NCBI GenBank assembly: GCA_964058845.1
Contig: CAXKVR010000170.1
Span: 62,001-126,000, forward strand
Length of the DNA: 64,000 nt
Direction of reading: 5' to 3'
Source of the DNA: Carex sylvatica
Taxonomy: Eukaryota; Streptophyta; Magnoliopsida; Poales; Cyperaceae
The notes below the pieces were generated by a model. That model worked only from the letters and a program-made list of their open reading frames with translations. It made no database searches and was not told the DNA's origin. This document shows positions 34,418 to 47,285 of the stretch, in pieces. A program made the position numbers and the translations under genes. The number at the start of each line of letters is the position of its first letter. The first letter of the stretch is position 1.

Positions 34418-36527
34418 TCACTGTTGCGAATCTGTGTCTGGGTTGGGACCTGGGTTTAAATCGAGACCAGAGTCGGAGCCCGGTTCGGGTTCTGGGTTCA
34501 GTCGCACTCTTTTCGGGTTCCGATCTCCCAAATGCAGTGACATGCACAAATCTTCGTCATTATTATATGGTGGGTCACTATTGTTTCCATTACTACTATT
34601 ATTATTGCCGTTACCATTATTGATATCAATACTTGAAGTAATCTCATTTAGGTTGGGGATAAATTGATGCTCTTCTACATTGTTATTCATGGTGTTGACA
34701 GTCTCCACCTGAAATTCAGGTTGACTTATCTGGGTTGCGTCAGGGGCAGAATTTGATGCGGGTTGAGGGGATTCAATTACACCTGAGTTCACTGCTGATA
34801 CCATAGCCATTCGTTGCTCCTCCAGTGCATCTGAGATATATTTTCAAATTAGAGAACAGAAACCAAATGTCATGTCAACATATAACAAATTTTCAGCTTA
34901 AGTGAGGAAAAATCATTCTAATAGATACCAAATTAGACAAAAAGCAAGAAAAAGCCTTACTCTGCAATTCTTGATTGGTTGTAATAAGATCAAGCTCCAA
35001 CAAGTCAAGAAGGCGGCCCAAATCGACTCCACTTGTCCAATTCTCAGGTCCCTGACTATTTTTCAATTTCAACCTTCCCCTATTTGCTGTACCGCCCCAG
35101 ATAATACCTGTTAATTATAGAACGAGTATTGTTGTAAAGAGAAGTTGTAAGTTGTATCTTAAGATGAATGAATGAATGAATTGCAATTGGCAATTGGCAA
35201 TTGGCAATTACCAATTGGCTGAGGCATCTGATCTTCCCCTCCTTTGAGAAGAATTAAGCTGCCACTATCCCCTTCTAAATCAAAAGTCTGCTGATTTTCT
35301 CCTACAACCAAGAAATCAGTGAAAAAGCATATGCCTTTCTCATCATTGTACTCTAGGGCATATGACATGACTGTCCCACTTGTCAGGCCTGAGCTGCGGC
35401 CAACCTTCAATACTTGTCTCCCAATGAGAGAAGCTATGGGGGACTGGAGGTCAATCTTTTTGACACTTCCAATTTGTCCAACACCTTTGACTGATGTGGT
35501 TATGTGGGATATGTCGATGTCATCAGAGAAGGGGATGAAGGCACCATCAGCACGGACAAAAGTTTCTGTTTGGTTCTCATAGTTAGTTAGTTATTATACT
35601 AGTGATGAACAAGGAAAGTAAGTATATGAAAATTGGAATACCTGGATTTGTTCCAGCATAAATGCCATACCAGACATCATCAGTGATGAAGGAGGTGGCT
35701 CTCTCTACAGCCCCAAGATAAACACCAGGCCCCAGGTTGGGTGGTAATGGGTGAAACATCTTTTGATTGGGGTAATCGAGGTCAACTGCCACGTGTCGGT
35801 TTGTGAGGAAGCCAACTTGTCTGTTACCAGTCTGACTCCTAACAATAGCTCCCAAAGTGCCATAAATCTCAAGACTAGCAACCTGTGATCCAGATCCTAT
35901 GCATGGATCTGTTCCACGTAGTCCATCTACGAGCTCATCATACAACTGTTCTTTTGGTGTTGGTGCTGGTGCACCATAATAAGAGAATTCAACGACATCA
36001 ACATCACACCATACCCCTCCTGGCCCTTCAAGTGCTGCTGGCAAACATTGGCCTGGAATAAGCCATTTCTTATGAACCTTGCGAGCAACAAATACTAGAA
36101 TGGCAGGTATATCTGTAAGCCGGCCTTTCCTGATTCGAAAACCAACAGCTGTACCAAGACTAAATCGCCTCAAGATTTTACTATGAAATGCACGTATTGT
36201 CATCAAATCCAACAAAGTAGTGGCTTGTTGACCTTTCGGAAGGCGGCCCAAATTGCCAGGCAGAACCCCTTTTTGTAAATTACCAAAATAATTTGCACGG
36301 CCCTCCGCTGCAAGAGGTAATAAAGTGGAGGTGGGCCATGAGAAGTATGCTGCAGCTGCTGTTGCTGAGTCAGAGTGCTGGCCGGCAGAGGGATAGGAGG
36401 CTGGGAAGGGGAAGGGGAAGAGGTGCTGGTGGTGGTTGCAATATTCATTCAGATCGGAGTCAGCTGCAGGATTTAAGCTGCTGCTAGAGCCTGCAGCTGC
36501 TTGTAAGTCCAAGTCTAAGTTCCCCAT
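34418..36527 (-). CDS. NARROW LEAF1 (NAL1)-like trypsin-type serine protease
   Basis: This is a plant protease with a trypsin fold; rice NAL1 controls leaf width, vein pattern and yield, and degrades a TOPLESS-type corepressor. Four exons, 36527-35642, 35565-35212, 35107-34961 and 34830-34418, splice in frame to 599 residues, similar to NAL1. Likely catalytic residues are His245 in LTNRHVAVDL, Asp302 in ETFVRADGAF and Ser396 in FDLEGDSGSLIL; their spacing matches the NAL1 triad to within a residue. Conserved blocks also include VGRSSGLTSG and ENWTSGVDLGRLLDLLELDL. The C-terminal 130 residues are Asn/Ser/Pro-rich and end DTDSQQ. The 104-bp intron between exons 2 and 3 holds short GAATGAAT and TTGGCAA repeats beside the donor. 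The gene looks intact and is related to the Arabidopsis trypsin-family genes. Confidence 0.92.
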
Positions 36528-37473
36528 TGAAATTGAAATTGAAATTGAATTGAATTGAATTGATTCTTACTGTACTTTTACTTGTTGAGTAGTTTCATCT
36601 TCATCAAGGCCTTTACTTTAGAGAGAGAGAGAGGTAGGTAACTAGGTTTTAGGAGGAATGGAAAGGCGATCGATGGATCGAGAGAGAGAGAGAAAGAGGA
36701 GAGGAGAGGGGATTAAAATTAAAGAAAGTTGAAAAGACACTTTCTCTAGTACGTGCAGTAAGGAAGAAAGTGGAAGTGGAAGTGGAAGACTGAAATTGCC
36801 TCCTCTGATCCTCTCAGTCTCTAATAAAGGGCAAGTGGAAGTGGGTTACTGACAAAGGAGCCCACCCACATTTATTCAAAACAAAACAAAACAAAACAAA
36901 ACAAAATGATTTTATGGGAAATGGGTGGGTCCATATAATAGTAATTTTAATCTGGGCTGGGCTGGGCTGGACTGGGCCCATTTAATAAAACACCAACTTT
37001 GTTCTTCTTCGACGATTAATGCCTATCAATCCTAATTCAAGTTTTTTTTGGGTTCCATTGCAAAATCAAATGAATGACAAAAGGCCCCTTTATTTCTTAA
37101 ATACAAAAAATTAAATTGAGTTATGATCGATGAGGGTTTTAATTTGGAGTTTATATATGTACGTAGCTAGTATCATATATATATATATATATGTTGGACT
37201 TGCGACCTCTTTCAAGTTACTGGTACGGTACCTAGCTAACAAGTTTCGAAATTACCAAAACCAAACCAAACCATTTAAGGTTTAAAATTGTGCCTCCATT
37301 TAAGGTTTCCTTATTTTTAACACCATTTATTTAATTTTAAAATCCCATTTTTTTTATGGCTCAACAGTTGTTTCCTTTATACATAATTTTAATCTACTTG
37401 CCATCCACCATCTCCTTTCATGCAACCACGTTTCAACTCTTTAAACAAATTAATAATAACAAAGCACTGACAT

Positions 37474-37529
<56 letters not shown>

Positions 37530-37777
37530 ACACACAATTCCTTGCCCTTTGTCTGTTTGATCTCTTGCCTCTTTACACCTAACCAACTAACAGAACCACT
37601 TTCTTTGCATTGAAAGAAATACATTGTAAAAGCCTCTCTCTCTCCCAACCTTTGGCCTCTAACCTTCCATACTTGTAAATTCCCAATTCTGGATTGTACA
37701 TCAATCCCTAATTAGAAAGGAATGATTTGGGTTGCACCCAATTTCAGCACTACATCTTTTAAAAGATTATATGTTTG
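36528..37777. promoter_or_regulatory. Divergent region between NAL1-like and RopGEF genes, with poly(C) tract
   Basis: This 1.25 kb separates two divergent genes. GA-rich leader sequence lies just upstream of the NAL1-like ATG (36620-36710). An ACAAA repeat (36882-36905), a TA tract near 37175 and a long C run (listed separately) follow. No coding sequence is recognised. Confidence 0.5.
37475..37540. repeat. Uninterrupted poly(C) run of about 41 bases followed by (AC)n
   Basis: C runs from 37475 to 37515, then alternating ACACAC to about 37537. Homopolymer C/G runs this long are rare in plant genomes. Its length may be unreliable because such runs are hard to sequence. It lies some 240-300 bp upstream of the RopGEF ATG. 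Confidence 0.9.
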
Positions 37778-40272
37778 ATGGTTCGATTTGGTCGTGGAAA
37801 TAGCCTTGAGAGGTTTATTAGAAGGGTTAGAAGCTTTGACAGGTCCTCATCATCCAGTGAATTTGAGATGTATGAAATGGAGGGTCGTCAGTCCCCGGGA
37901 CCACAATATGACGGTTCTGGCAACTCAAGTTGGTCGATTAACAAGTCTGAAAGAGCCCCGAGGTCTCGGTTTGCCTCCAATGCAAGCCAACAAGATGGAG
38001 CGCTATCGGGTAATTTTCAATAATAAAAAACATCAGAAATTCATATAGTCAAAATGATATCCAATTTGTTAAACCAGGCCAACATTATATTTAATCTAGT
38101 AGATAATGGTTTTCTTAATTTGTGCTTGGCTTCAATGTCTTCAAGTTATTGAATTATGTGAAGTTTCAAACGATGTTAATTTTATTTTTGTCAATTCAGA
38201 CTTACAGCTAATGAAAGAGAAGTTTGCGAAACTGCTTCTTGGAGAAGACATGTCGGGTTCCGGTAAAGGTGTCTCCTCTGCCCTTGCTCTGTCTAATGCT
38301 ATCACAAATCTTTCAGGTAAGCTATTGGTGTTTCAAATCTTTCCAAATTCTAATCATTTGCAACAACCCATAAATACAATGGTTTTGTCTTCATTGTGCA
38401 GCTTCTGTGTTTGGTGAGCACCGCAAACTCGAGCCACTCCCCCCAGAGAAAAGGGCGAGGTGGAGAAAAGAAGTTGATTGGCTTCTAGCTGTAACCGATC
38501 ACATAGTTGAATTTGTTCCAACTGAACAAGTGAAAGATGGCCAAAGCATGGAGGTAAGATCAAATTTCTTGTTGGTCCTTTAATTTCTTTTACATAATAT
38601 AAAGTCAGTTTTTGATACATTTTAATAACCACTATATATCCTTTCTATTTTTGTCTATTTTAGGTTATGTCTACTCAGCAGAGGAGAGATCTCCACATGA
38701 ACATCCCCGCATTGCGTAAGCTTGATGCAATGCTACTTGTAAGAGAAAATCATAATTTAAATTTGGAATCTCACTTCTAGACAGGCTATGCTAGGCTAGG
38801 CTAGGCTAATTTTTCTCACTCAGGGAATAATTTAATTTGTTTGTATATTCTTGCAGAGTTACCTTGAAAATTTCAAGGACCAGCAGGAGTTCTGGTATGC
38901 ATCAGGCAACGACTCTGTCAAAGGGATGGAAGCTAGGAAAGATGATAAATGGTGGATGCCAACAGTTAAAGTACCGCCGAGTGGGCTTTCCATTGTATCT
39001 AGAAAATGGCTTGAGTACCAAAGAGAATCAGTGAACCAAGTGTTAAAAGCTGCTATGGCTATAAATGCAATGGTTCTTGCAGAGATGGAGATCCCTGAGG
39101 CCTACATGGAAGCACTCCCTAAGGTAAATCTAGCTCCTCTCCTCTCTTGAGTTAATTAGGCCTTATTTTCATGCACTTGTTATATATTCTAATTTAATTT
39201 CACAATCTTTCTCTTGTGTACATTCAATTGAAACATACAAGCTAGTTTACGATCGATCGAGATCCCTGTTAGGATGCGAAATATATATATAAAGAAGATT
39301 AGATGATCTGCTTAATTTTTAGTAATTAATTAGTTTTCTCCTTTTTTGACAACAAAATGTAGAATGGAAGAGTGAGTCTTGGGGATGCAATATATAAGAA
39401 CATAACTGATGAGTACTTTGACCCAATTAAGTTCCTCGAGTTATTGGACCTATCGACTGAACATAAGGTAGTCGACCTAAAGAACAGGATCGAAGCATCA
39501 TGCATAATTTGGAAGAGGAAAATGACAAATAAGGACATGAGATCCTCTTGGGGGTCCATGGGATCGATTGTGAGCTTGGAGAAAAGGGAGCAATTCGAGG
39601 AGAGAGCTGAGACCATTCTCCATCTCCTCAAGCGGCAATACCCTGGTGCACCCCAGTCACGCCTTGATATTAGCAAGATACAATATAACAAGGTAATTAA
39701 TTAAGAACCTATCTCTCAGATGTATTTGCACAGTATGCATGGAACTTAATTTCCATAATCCATAATTAATATATAAATATATAGCAACGGCAACCTTACA
39801 ATCATCCAGCTATATATGCTTGTTTAATTTTAGGATCGATGTAAATTAACTAATGTGTTTTAATTAATTGTTTTAGGATGTTGGATATGCTATACTTGAG
39901 AGCTATGCTCGAGTTCTAGAAATTCTAGCCTTCAGTGTGATGTCACGAATCGAAGATGTACTACACGCAGATAACATTGCCAGAAATCCATCTCTGAAGG
40001 ACTCGAATAGGAAGAACAATTCAGATACAACTACCGGGGCAGTAAAACTAGACCCAAGGGTAGAGTTGGAGAAATTAAAAGGTGCGCCTACTTCCATGAC
40101 TCTGTGGGACTTCATGGGATGGCAACCTGATGAACTCGAAATGAAAACCAAGGATGTAGATAACTTAGATGACAGTTTGATCAAGAAGCCTCATGTTGTT
40201 GCAGCACCAAAGAAATTTTCTTACACAGAGAAGGTCGAGACGGGATTGAGGAGCCCCACGGCGCGCCACTAA
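37778..40272 (+). CDS. ROPGEF: Rop guanine nucleotide exchange factor (PRONE domain)
   Basis: RopGEFs activate plant Rho (ROP) GTPases at the plasma membrane, downstream of receptor kinases, in polar growth. Exons 37778-38009, 38200-38316, 38402-38553, 38664-38738, 38857-39123, 39363-39692 and 39877-40272 splice in frame to 522 residues. The PRONE domain spans about residues 75-440. Recognisable blocks are [93 protein letters not shown] and [17 protein letters not shown]. The short variable N-terminus is basic, and the C-terminus ends RSPTARH, as in several family members. I chose the ATG at 37778; the in-frame TTG just before it is not needed. Which of the RopGEF paralogues it is cannot be told by eye. 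Confidence 0.95.
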
Positions 40273-41879
40273 AAAATGAAATGAATAGGAGGCAAAGACT
40301 ACGGGCTCGCATGTAAATAGACAAGAGGTGTGTTAGAATCACAGTAGAAAATGGCAGTCTCACAGCTTGATGAATTGGTTGGTGTAATCCTGCCTTTAGA
40401 GAAACAAGTTCTTTAATTTATGTTATTTTATTTTGTCCTCTTTCTGTGTATTTGAGTGATTTCATTGTTTTCTAATTTATATTAAGTTTATTTTGTCAAG
40501 AAGAGGAGTTTTGCATACTCTTAAGTAGTTACTGATTGTGAAGAGGGGAACTCTTGCTGTATCTTGGACAGCCACAAGGGTGTCTTAATTAATTTGTTTG
40601 ATTTTTATTTTTTATTTTTTATTTTTTTAGATATATTTAATTTGTACTAATTATTCTGTCTACAAATTAATTATCTGGTGTCTTTAATTATCAGATGCTG
40701 TGAAAATTTAAACGACTTTTGCTCAAGTTAAGCACAAAATGCCGTAAATTCATAATATTTGATTAATCTTAATTATATATGTATGTTTTAGCAGATCTAG
40801 CTGCATGTCCAATCAACCAATGTTAAGAATATTAATTGTCGCGGTAAAAGATGCAAGTTCTTAAATGCTATGATTTATATATGTTGGTGTACGATCGAGT
40901 AAGTTATTGTCAAGAGATCATGCATATATATATCTCAAACTCATGAAAACTATGATCGATTTAGTATTAATTCATTCTTGCTATGATCGATTTAATTATA
41001 TGACTAGATCTGCTTAGCAAAACAGAACAGTAACTCGTAGTTACAATTTGCATTTATATATTCATTCATTCATTCATTCATTCAATCTTTTAGTATGCGA
41101 ATGTAATTAATTAAGCGCCAGTAGCAACTCTTTAAGCAATGAAATAATTAACTCAAGAAGCAAATTAATTAAGTGTTATACTCAACGATCCTTTGACATA
41201 CCCTCCACTACTACTTTTTTATATATTAATTGTTTATTCCTGAAATTCAATTAATTTAATACTTCTTAAAGAAACATTACAGATGAAAACTAATTAACTT
41301 GTTTCTTTTTAATAAAGTCGTTGACATGGGTACCTTAATGCGTCTTAGTATGATCGATATTATATATAATTAATATAAGTTGAGGGAATTAAAAGAAGAA
41401 AACATGCAATATATAATAGTGTATCCGCATACTTAATAATTAACAAACAAAATTTTAATTTAATTTATTTTACATGGACAAACTCGATCTGCCTAAACAA
41501 CTGGAATGCATGTGTGCTACGCACGTAGACGTAGGGATTCTGAAAATTAGAATTAATTAATTGAAAGTTCCTAATTAATTAATTAAGCTGTCACGCCTTT
41601 TCCATTGCTTAATTAATTTATAACAACCAATGAAATGCATACATGTTTTAAGACATAAGTATATATATATTGTGATCTCGATCAGATTGCAAAGAAATTA
41701 AAAAATAATAATTTTATGATATTAATTATCACAGACAAATGTCAACTTTTACCGTCAGCAAATCATATTATTAATTAAAGTGCGCGCTCAATGCAATTTA
41801 TAATTATTATTGACTTACAAATAATTAATTAACATTTGAAACACCCACATATTGACACCTTCTATTAATATAAGCACAG

Positions 41880-41912
<33 letters not shown>
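40273..41912. other. AT-rich intergenic region
   Basis: No gene is recognised in 1.6 kb of AT-rich DNA. It has a short CATT repeat near 41060 and a TA tract (41880-41911) that directly borders a foldback element. Confidence 0.5.
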
Positions 41913-41915
<3 letters not shown>

Positions 41916-42288
41916 GAGGGATCGGATGACACCCTTTTTGGTGATATCAGATGACACCGTCCATTTTCAAAGTTTTCAAAGTCCAAACGGTCGATCTAAA
42001 CCGTTCATCCTAATGGATATGTTAAAATGTACTTGTAGAACAAATTTTATATTTTTCGAAATTTTTTTACTATTTATTAAGTATTTAACAAAATCGCTAT
42101 ATTCAGACCGTTGAATTTTGTAACCATCTGAATAAATAGCAAAAAAATTCCGAAAAATGTAAAATTTGATCTGCAAGCACATTTTAACATATCCATCAAG
42201 TTGAACGGTTTGAATCGACCGTTTGGACTTTAAAAATGGACGGTGTCATCCGATGTCACCAAAAAAGGGTGTCATCCGATCCCTCCTC
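41913..42288. mobile_element. Foldback MITE with near-perfect long inverted repeats
   Basis: GAGGAGGGATCGGATGACAC begins the left end, and the right end is its inverted copy finishing at 42288. The arms pair for well over 120 bp with few mismatches. Flanks are TA repeats on both sides. The arms contain TTTTTACTATTTATTAAG and CATTTTAACATATCCAT, core phrases shared with the elements at 46828, 47286 and 48969. Confidence 0.9.
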
Positions 42289-43827
42289 ATATATATATAT
42301 ATATATATTCTATATTATGCATCTTAAATTGAATTGGTTGAACAGAAACTCCAACAGTTAGGACTAATTGATCTAAATTTGGATTGAATCTGAACCCTCC
42401 AGTCAAATAATCTGTCTTCTTTTGATTAAATATATCATTTATATGTGTAGAAGTCTACATTTAGTTCAAATTGGACCCGTCACATATAGAGTCACACGTA
42501 TTACCACACGTATTTTCGCTCTGCACCATCGGATCTGAATCAAAATCGTGCAGATTAAATCACGAATATGCAAAATTTTTAGCTGGAATGCTTGTCCAGT
42601 CGCTGGAGGCGCCTCTTCCAGTGATCCCTTCTTCCTAAAAAGAAAAAAATCTAATCACGATAAACAAAAAATAATCGCCTCCACCATCTCTCTCTCCGCC
42701 CTCTCTCTCTCTCGCTCTCTCGCCTCAGCCCGTGCCCAGCCATCTCTCTCGCTCTATCGCTCTATCGCTCTATCGCTCTATCACTCGACCCGTCATAGCA
42801 CAAGTGTCGGAAGAAGCCCCAGAGCCAATAGCCTGCCCCTTCCTCTCCCTGCCGCACTCAATCGAGCGAGTTCAAATCCACTACTGACGAGCCAGTCTTA
42901 GAGGCCGTCCCGTCTATATTCCTCAAGCAAACCCTAGGTCAAGGATCTCAGATCGTTAACTTTCTCGCTCAATCTCCCTCTCACTGCACGAATGAGGATC
43001 TAGCCAGGATCAAGGTTTGATTCTCCCTCCGCCCCCACCTATTTTCTCCTATAGCTATTTGTTTATTTCTCAGATTTTGAATCTCTATTTTACTAATTTT
43101 TTAGAGTGATTTTGCTTTACCTGAGATGTGTATCGTTAAGTGATTTTGTTTAGGGTTTGAATTTTGGTTCTTGTTGATTATCGTGATTCAATTATGAAAC
43201 TCAGCTTCTAGATTTATCAATGCTCTAATTTGGATAGCTTTATTTTTTTTTGATGAAATTAAATTGAAGTTCCAAAATATATGTATTCTTTGTTCCAAAA
43301 TATGTATTTTTTTTTATTTCAAGATGAATTTTAAATTTTGGTTGTTTAGTCATCTTCCGGAATTTTGGTATTAATAGCCTATTTCTAGCCAGGCTAATTG
43401 TACGATACTAATTTTGGTACAGTTAGTGCATGGACTAAAGAATGAAAATATAAAATATCAGAGAAGTTGGATATCAGCAACAGTAAGTGACAGCAACGCA
43501 TCAGTTAACCAACTTACTTTTCAAACTTCTCTAATGTTGTCCTATATACTTGCATTGTTGGTAAACAGAGGCAGCGGCACTGGCATAGCTATTGAGCTTC
43601 ATGCACAATGGAAAGCGGAATATTGTATCACCAACACACCTCCTTGACGTCCTGATGGCGGCCGACAAGTTGAGGTGGCATCTTGCATCTATTATTATTA
43701 GGTGGTGGTGAGATTATTAGCGAGGTGCTTAAAAATTACTCAACCTATGATGAACCTCCTTCATGATTTCATTAATCGGTCGTAACTGTTTAGTGTTGTA
43801 AAATATTGACTTTCTTTTATATGCTAG

Positions 43828-43927
43828 ATTTGAGGCAGGAACTCTAGCAATTGGAGAAGTTGTAGAACTTGAAGCAGCAGTTGATTATTTATCGCAAATC
43901 GGTATGCACAAAATCCATGAATACAAG
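43828..43927 (+). pseudogene. Fragment of plastid NifS-like cysteine desulfurase (NFS2/CpNifS)
   Basis: Bounded by ATGCTAG and AAG/GTTACT splice sites, this single exon reads [20 protein letters not shown] then [13 protein letters not shown]. It matches the conserved FEAGTPAIGEAIGLGAAIDY region of SufS/NFS2 enzymes, which supply sulfur for plastid Fe-S clusters. Only this exon is present; neighbouring exons of the enzyme are absent. Substitutions in the otherwise invariant GTPAIGEAIGLG stretch show relaxed constraint. Confidence 0.85.
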
Positions 43928-44171
43928 GTTACTGCACTGATTTTCTTTTCTAATGTGTTTATTTAAATTATTATGTCGAAATGAAATAGTAACTCCTACA
44001 TCCAAAATGATGTCAATCAGATTATGAGAATAAAATATTCGAGATATGTTTAATATCATGTATATACTTTTGATAAATTGCAAGGATAACTCACGAACAC
44101 ACTAATATCATGTATATACTTTTAATTAATTTGGTCATTTTTAATGTATATGTCATTTTTTGTATGTGATT

Positions 44172-44763
44172 TATGACACTATGTGTGGGCCCTATGGGAT
44201 TTATAGTGATGGCACTTGTAAATGTTGTCTGGATAGCTTTTTTCATCACAAGAATGAGAAAGATTGAAAGAATAGAATATATTCTGGAGGTTGTGAAAGA
44301 GTCGTTCCTCTAAATGACACAACAGATCATGTATTTCAAACTTTAGATAATGTGAAGCTGTCAGAAACACTCAATGCAACTTCTGATAAAAGAAAGAACG
44401 AAAGTGAACGTAAGAGTTGGTGCCAGAAGAAATCCTCTTGCATGGCTTATGCACATATCGGATGGCAAGGATATCTGGCTTGGTTTGAAGACATCGCTAA
44501 TATGATACAATTTCATGGAGGAGATACTTTATATATCAGTATTGCTTCTAAGAGTGATGCTTCTAAGAGTGGTATGTGGTTATTTGCAATGATTAAAAAA
44601 AAATTAATCAGCTTGGGAAGTCGATTTATTTTTCATTGATTATTTTGCACTTTGTCTTACCAGACTCCAATAAAGTAAATGTATTATTCGCCGCGCTTCT
44701 CAGTATTGCCGCAGTTCTGGTTCTCTTAGCACTAGCAGTGGTATTTTTGCTATGGAAAACAAG
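44172..44763 (+). pseudogene. Fragment of G-type lectin S-receptor-like kinase (EGF/PAN and TM exons)
   Basis: The first exon (44172-44571) reads YDTMCGPYGIYSDGTCKCCL, then GGCERVVPLN and DNVKLSETLN, then SSCMAYAHIGW and GGDTLYISIAS. That is the end of the S-locus glycoprotein region plus a PAN domain. An in-frame TGA at 44265-44267 replaces an expected Trp. The second exon (44664-44763) joins in frame and encodes a membrane span, LFAALLSIAAVLVLLALAVV, ending KTR. The lectin and kinase exons are absent, so it is a broken piece with no signal peptide or kinase. Confidence 0.85.
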
Positions 44764-44890
44764 GTGTCCATTAAACTTTGTTTTTTTTTTCTTTTTCTTA
44801 GTTCTGTATGAATATCAATAACAAAATCTTTTTATATTTTATTCAATTTTATAATATGTCTCCACCACAACGCACGGGCTCGATACTAGT

Positions 44891-46827
44891 AAAATATTAC
44901 GTTTAGAGTTGTTTCATTTCTTTTAATCATTCCGTTTTTTAATTTTAAATAATGTTTGAATACATATTTTTGAAGTTTTTAAGAAAAATTTCTATAAATA
45001 TGAAATGAAAAATGAAATCTGAATGCATGCATTCAAAATTATCCTAACATATATACATTGCATTGTTATGCATTGATATATATATATATATATAGTCATC
45101 ATGTGATCGTTGGGGATATGAGGGTTTCATTGATTTAATTAGTAGTAAGAATTGACAATTACAAGTTTTGCAGTTCGAACCCTATGCAAAATTTCTCGAA
45201 ATTAGTAAAAACTAACTGAAATAATAATAAAAAAGGCCAAAATTTGATCATATACTGTAACGTCACGTAAACTAGAACAAATTATAAATCAAGGTATGAA
45301 TTAATTTAAAATCTTTGATTGATTATATTAATTAGGATAAAACAATTACTATACTACTCAGATTATTTAATACATCGATCTTTCTTAGCATCAAATTAAT
45401 TAAATAGTTATTTACGAAGAGAAGATATGTTTGCAAAATTAAGCATCTTGGCAAAGGCAATTAAAGATACCCTTACCCTGTACTGGCCTGTGGAGCAGCA
45501 AGCATGCATGCATATTAATTAAATTAATCTAACAATTAATGCCAAATGTTCGTTCGAGGAATTGGTGAGCATTTCATTTCAGCATCGATCTTAAGATCTA
45601 GTTGAGTTGAGTTGAGTTGAGTTGAGTTGAGTTGAGTTGTGTCCATTTCATTTCAGCATCCAAATTCGAACCGCTGGTGATCATTTTCAAAAAGAAGAAT
45701 TAATGCATGGATCAATAACAAAAAGAGAGAGCACGCTGTGATCAGTACTATTTGTGTTTCCATATAATAATTAATACAATATCAGACCAGTGATTCAGTC
45801 AACACAATATCAGATTAATTAATTGCTATGGTTGAGATTGAGATAGGCAAATCTGACGAGTACAACCCAAGATCATATGGAAAACCATGGCCGTTATTTC
45901 TAATTCTCTCAAAAATATTAGACGGCTCAAGATTGACCGCATTCTAAAGAAGAAAATCATACAACTCACGATTTACAAAACAATGGAGTACCAGAATAAA
46001 ATGATGAATATATTGTTCCTCCTTGCCAAAATCGGAAGCACATGAAACTCTGTGTATATTATTATATGAGGATTGTGAGAACCAAAAATATATACTTTTA
46101 TTTTTCTTACTCGCACGTGAAATAACACAAAGGTCAAAAAGTTATACTTAAAAATTGACCATAATTTTAATTTTAGACAAGGTAAGAATCGCAAATTCAC
46201 AGTGGACAATTGGCCAATTGCCACTAGTAAATTAAGAGGGTTGTTAATTATGATAAATAAAATATCATTTATATATCTCTCGTGCATAATCATATTTTCA
46301 CTTGAAAATTCTAGTACACCTCACTCTTCAAATATGCACCGTTCCCTTTTTTTTTATGCGTACAAAAACAAAGTGATAAGCAAAAAATAATTAAAATGAA
46401 CCTATTTATGTAAAATTAATTTTTAACAATGAAACGGGTATCATTTATTAAGTGCTCACTTAAATCTTTAACAATCTAAAATGTCTAGCCGTAGCCGTTG
46501 ACTTATTTTTTAAATTGCATTTTATTTTAGATTATAAACAATCTAAAAAAATATTCTAACGATATTTAATTGGTACCAATTTGTAAGAAACGTCCATTTA
46601 GGCCAATTAATCTATCCATTAATAGTTAGTGGTGACCAAATCGTTACATATTTTTTTCAACTAATCAGTCAATTATGGTCAATTATTCTCATTTATTTCC
46701 AATTAATCGGTTGGTGATATCCTCTCCGTTTGACGACCGCATACTGTTATTTACAACATTGATTGGTAAAAGCATTTAAGCACAAAAAAATTCATCAAAA
46801 TATTATTTTTGAATAATATATATATAT
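44891..46827. other. AT-rich intergenic region with a TTGAG microsatellite
   Basis: No gene is recognised. At 45599-45640 there are about eight TTGAG units, flanked on both sides by a direct repeat of ATTTCATTTCAGCATC (near 45570 and 45645). Confidence 0.5.
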
Positions 46828-47231
46828 GAGTAAGGCTACGCTACTTCGCGAATTAAACAGACTTTTTTAATTCGCACTCATATTTCTAGTTTTGAAGTCC
46901 AAATAGCCAATCCAAACTGTTGGATGTTTAATCTATATTAAAATGTGCTTGGAGACCATATTTTATATTTTTTGAAATTTTTTTACTATTTATTATGATG
47001 GTTTGAAAATCTTGTTTCTTAATGATGCAGAATTTTAATAAAAACAACGATTTTCAAACCATCTTAATAAATAGTAAAAAAAATTTCAATAAATGTAAAA
47101 TTTGGTTTCTAAGCACATTTTAATATAGATTAAAAATCTAACATTTTAGATCGGCTATTTGAGCTTCAAAACTAGAGATATGAGTGCGAATTAAAACAAC
47201 ACATTTAATTCGCGAAATAGAGTAGCCTTAC

Positions 47232-47233
<2 letters not shown>
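46828..47233. mobile_element. Foldback MITE, GAGTAAGGCTAC ends
   Basis: GAGTAAGGCTAC and CTTCGCGAATTAAA at the left recur inverted at the right end (47233). The arms of about 190 bp contain AAAATGTGCTTGGAGACCA and TTTTTACTATTTATTA, shared with the other foldback elements here. It is flanked by TATATA on the left and a (CTAT)n tract on the right. Confidence 0.88.
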
Positions 47234-47272
<39 letters not shown>

Positions 47273-47285
47273 ATATATATATATA

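Larger units (their letters stand above)
42560..44890 (+). mobile_element. Possible Helitron carrying fragments of several genes
   Basis: A CT-rich, GC-rich leader-like stretch (42670-43015) ends in a donor-like AAG/GTTTGATT. Exon-like pieces of at least two unrelated genes follow in the same orientation, each keeping splice sites, which indicates capture at DNA level. The segment ends AACGCACGGGCTCGATACTAG followed by T (to 44889/44890). CTAG/T preceded by a GCACGGG half-hairpin is the usual 3' terminus of plant Helitrons. The matching 5' hairpin arm is weak and I could not place the 5' TC end. The gene mosaic is clear; the Helitron assignment is a hypothesis. Confidence 0.45.
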
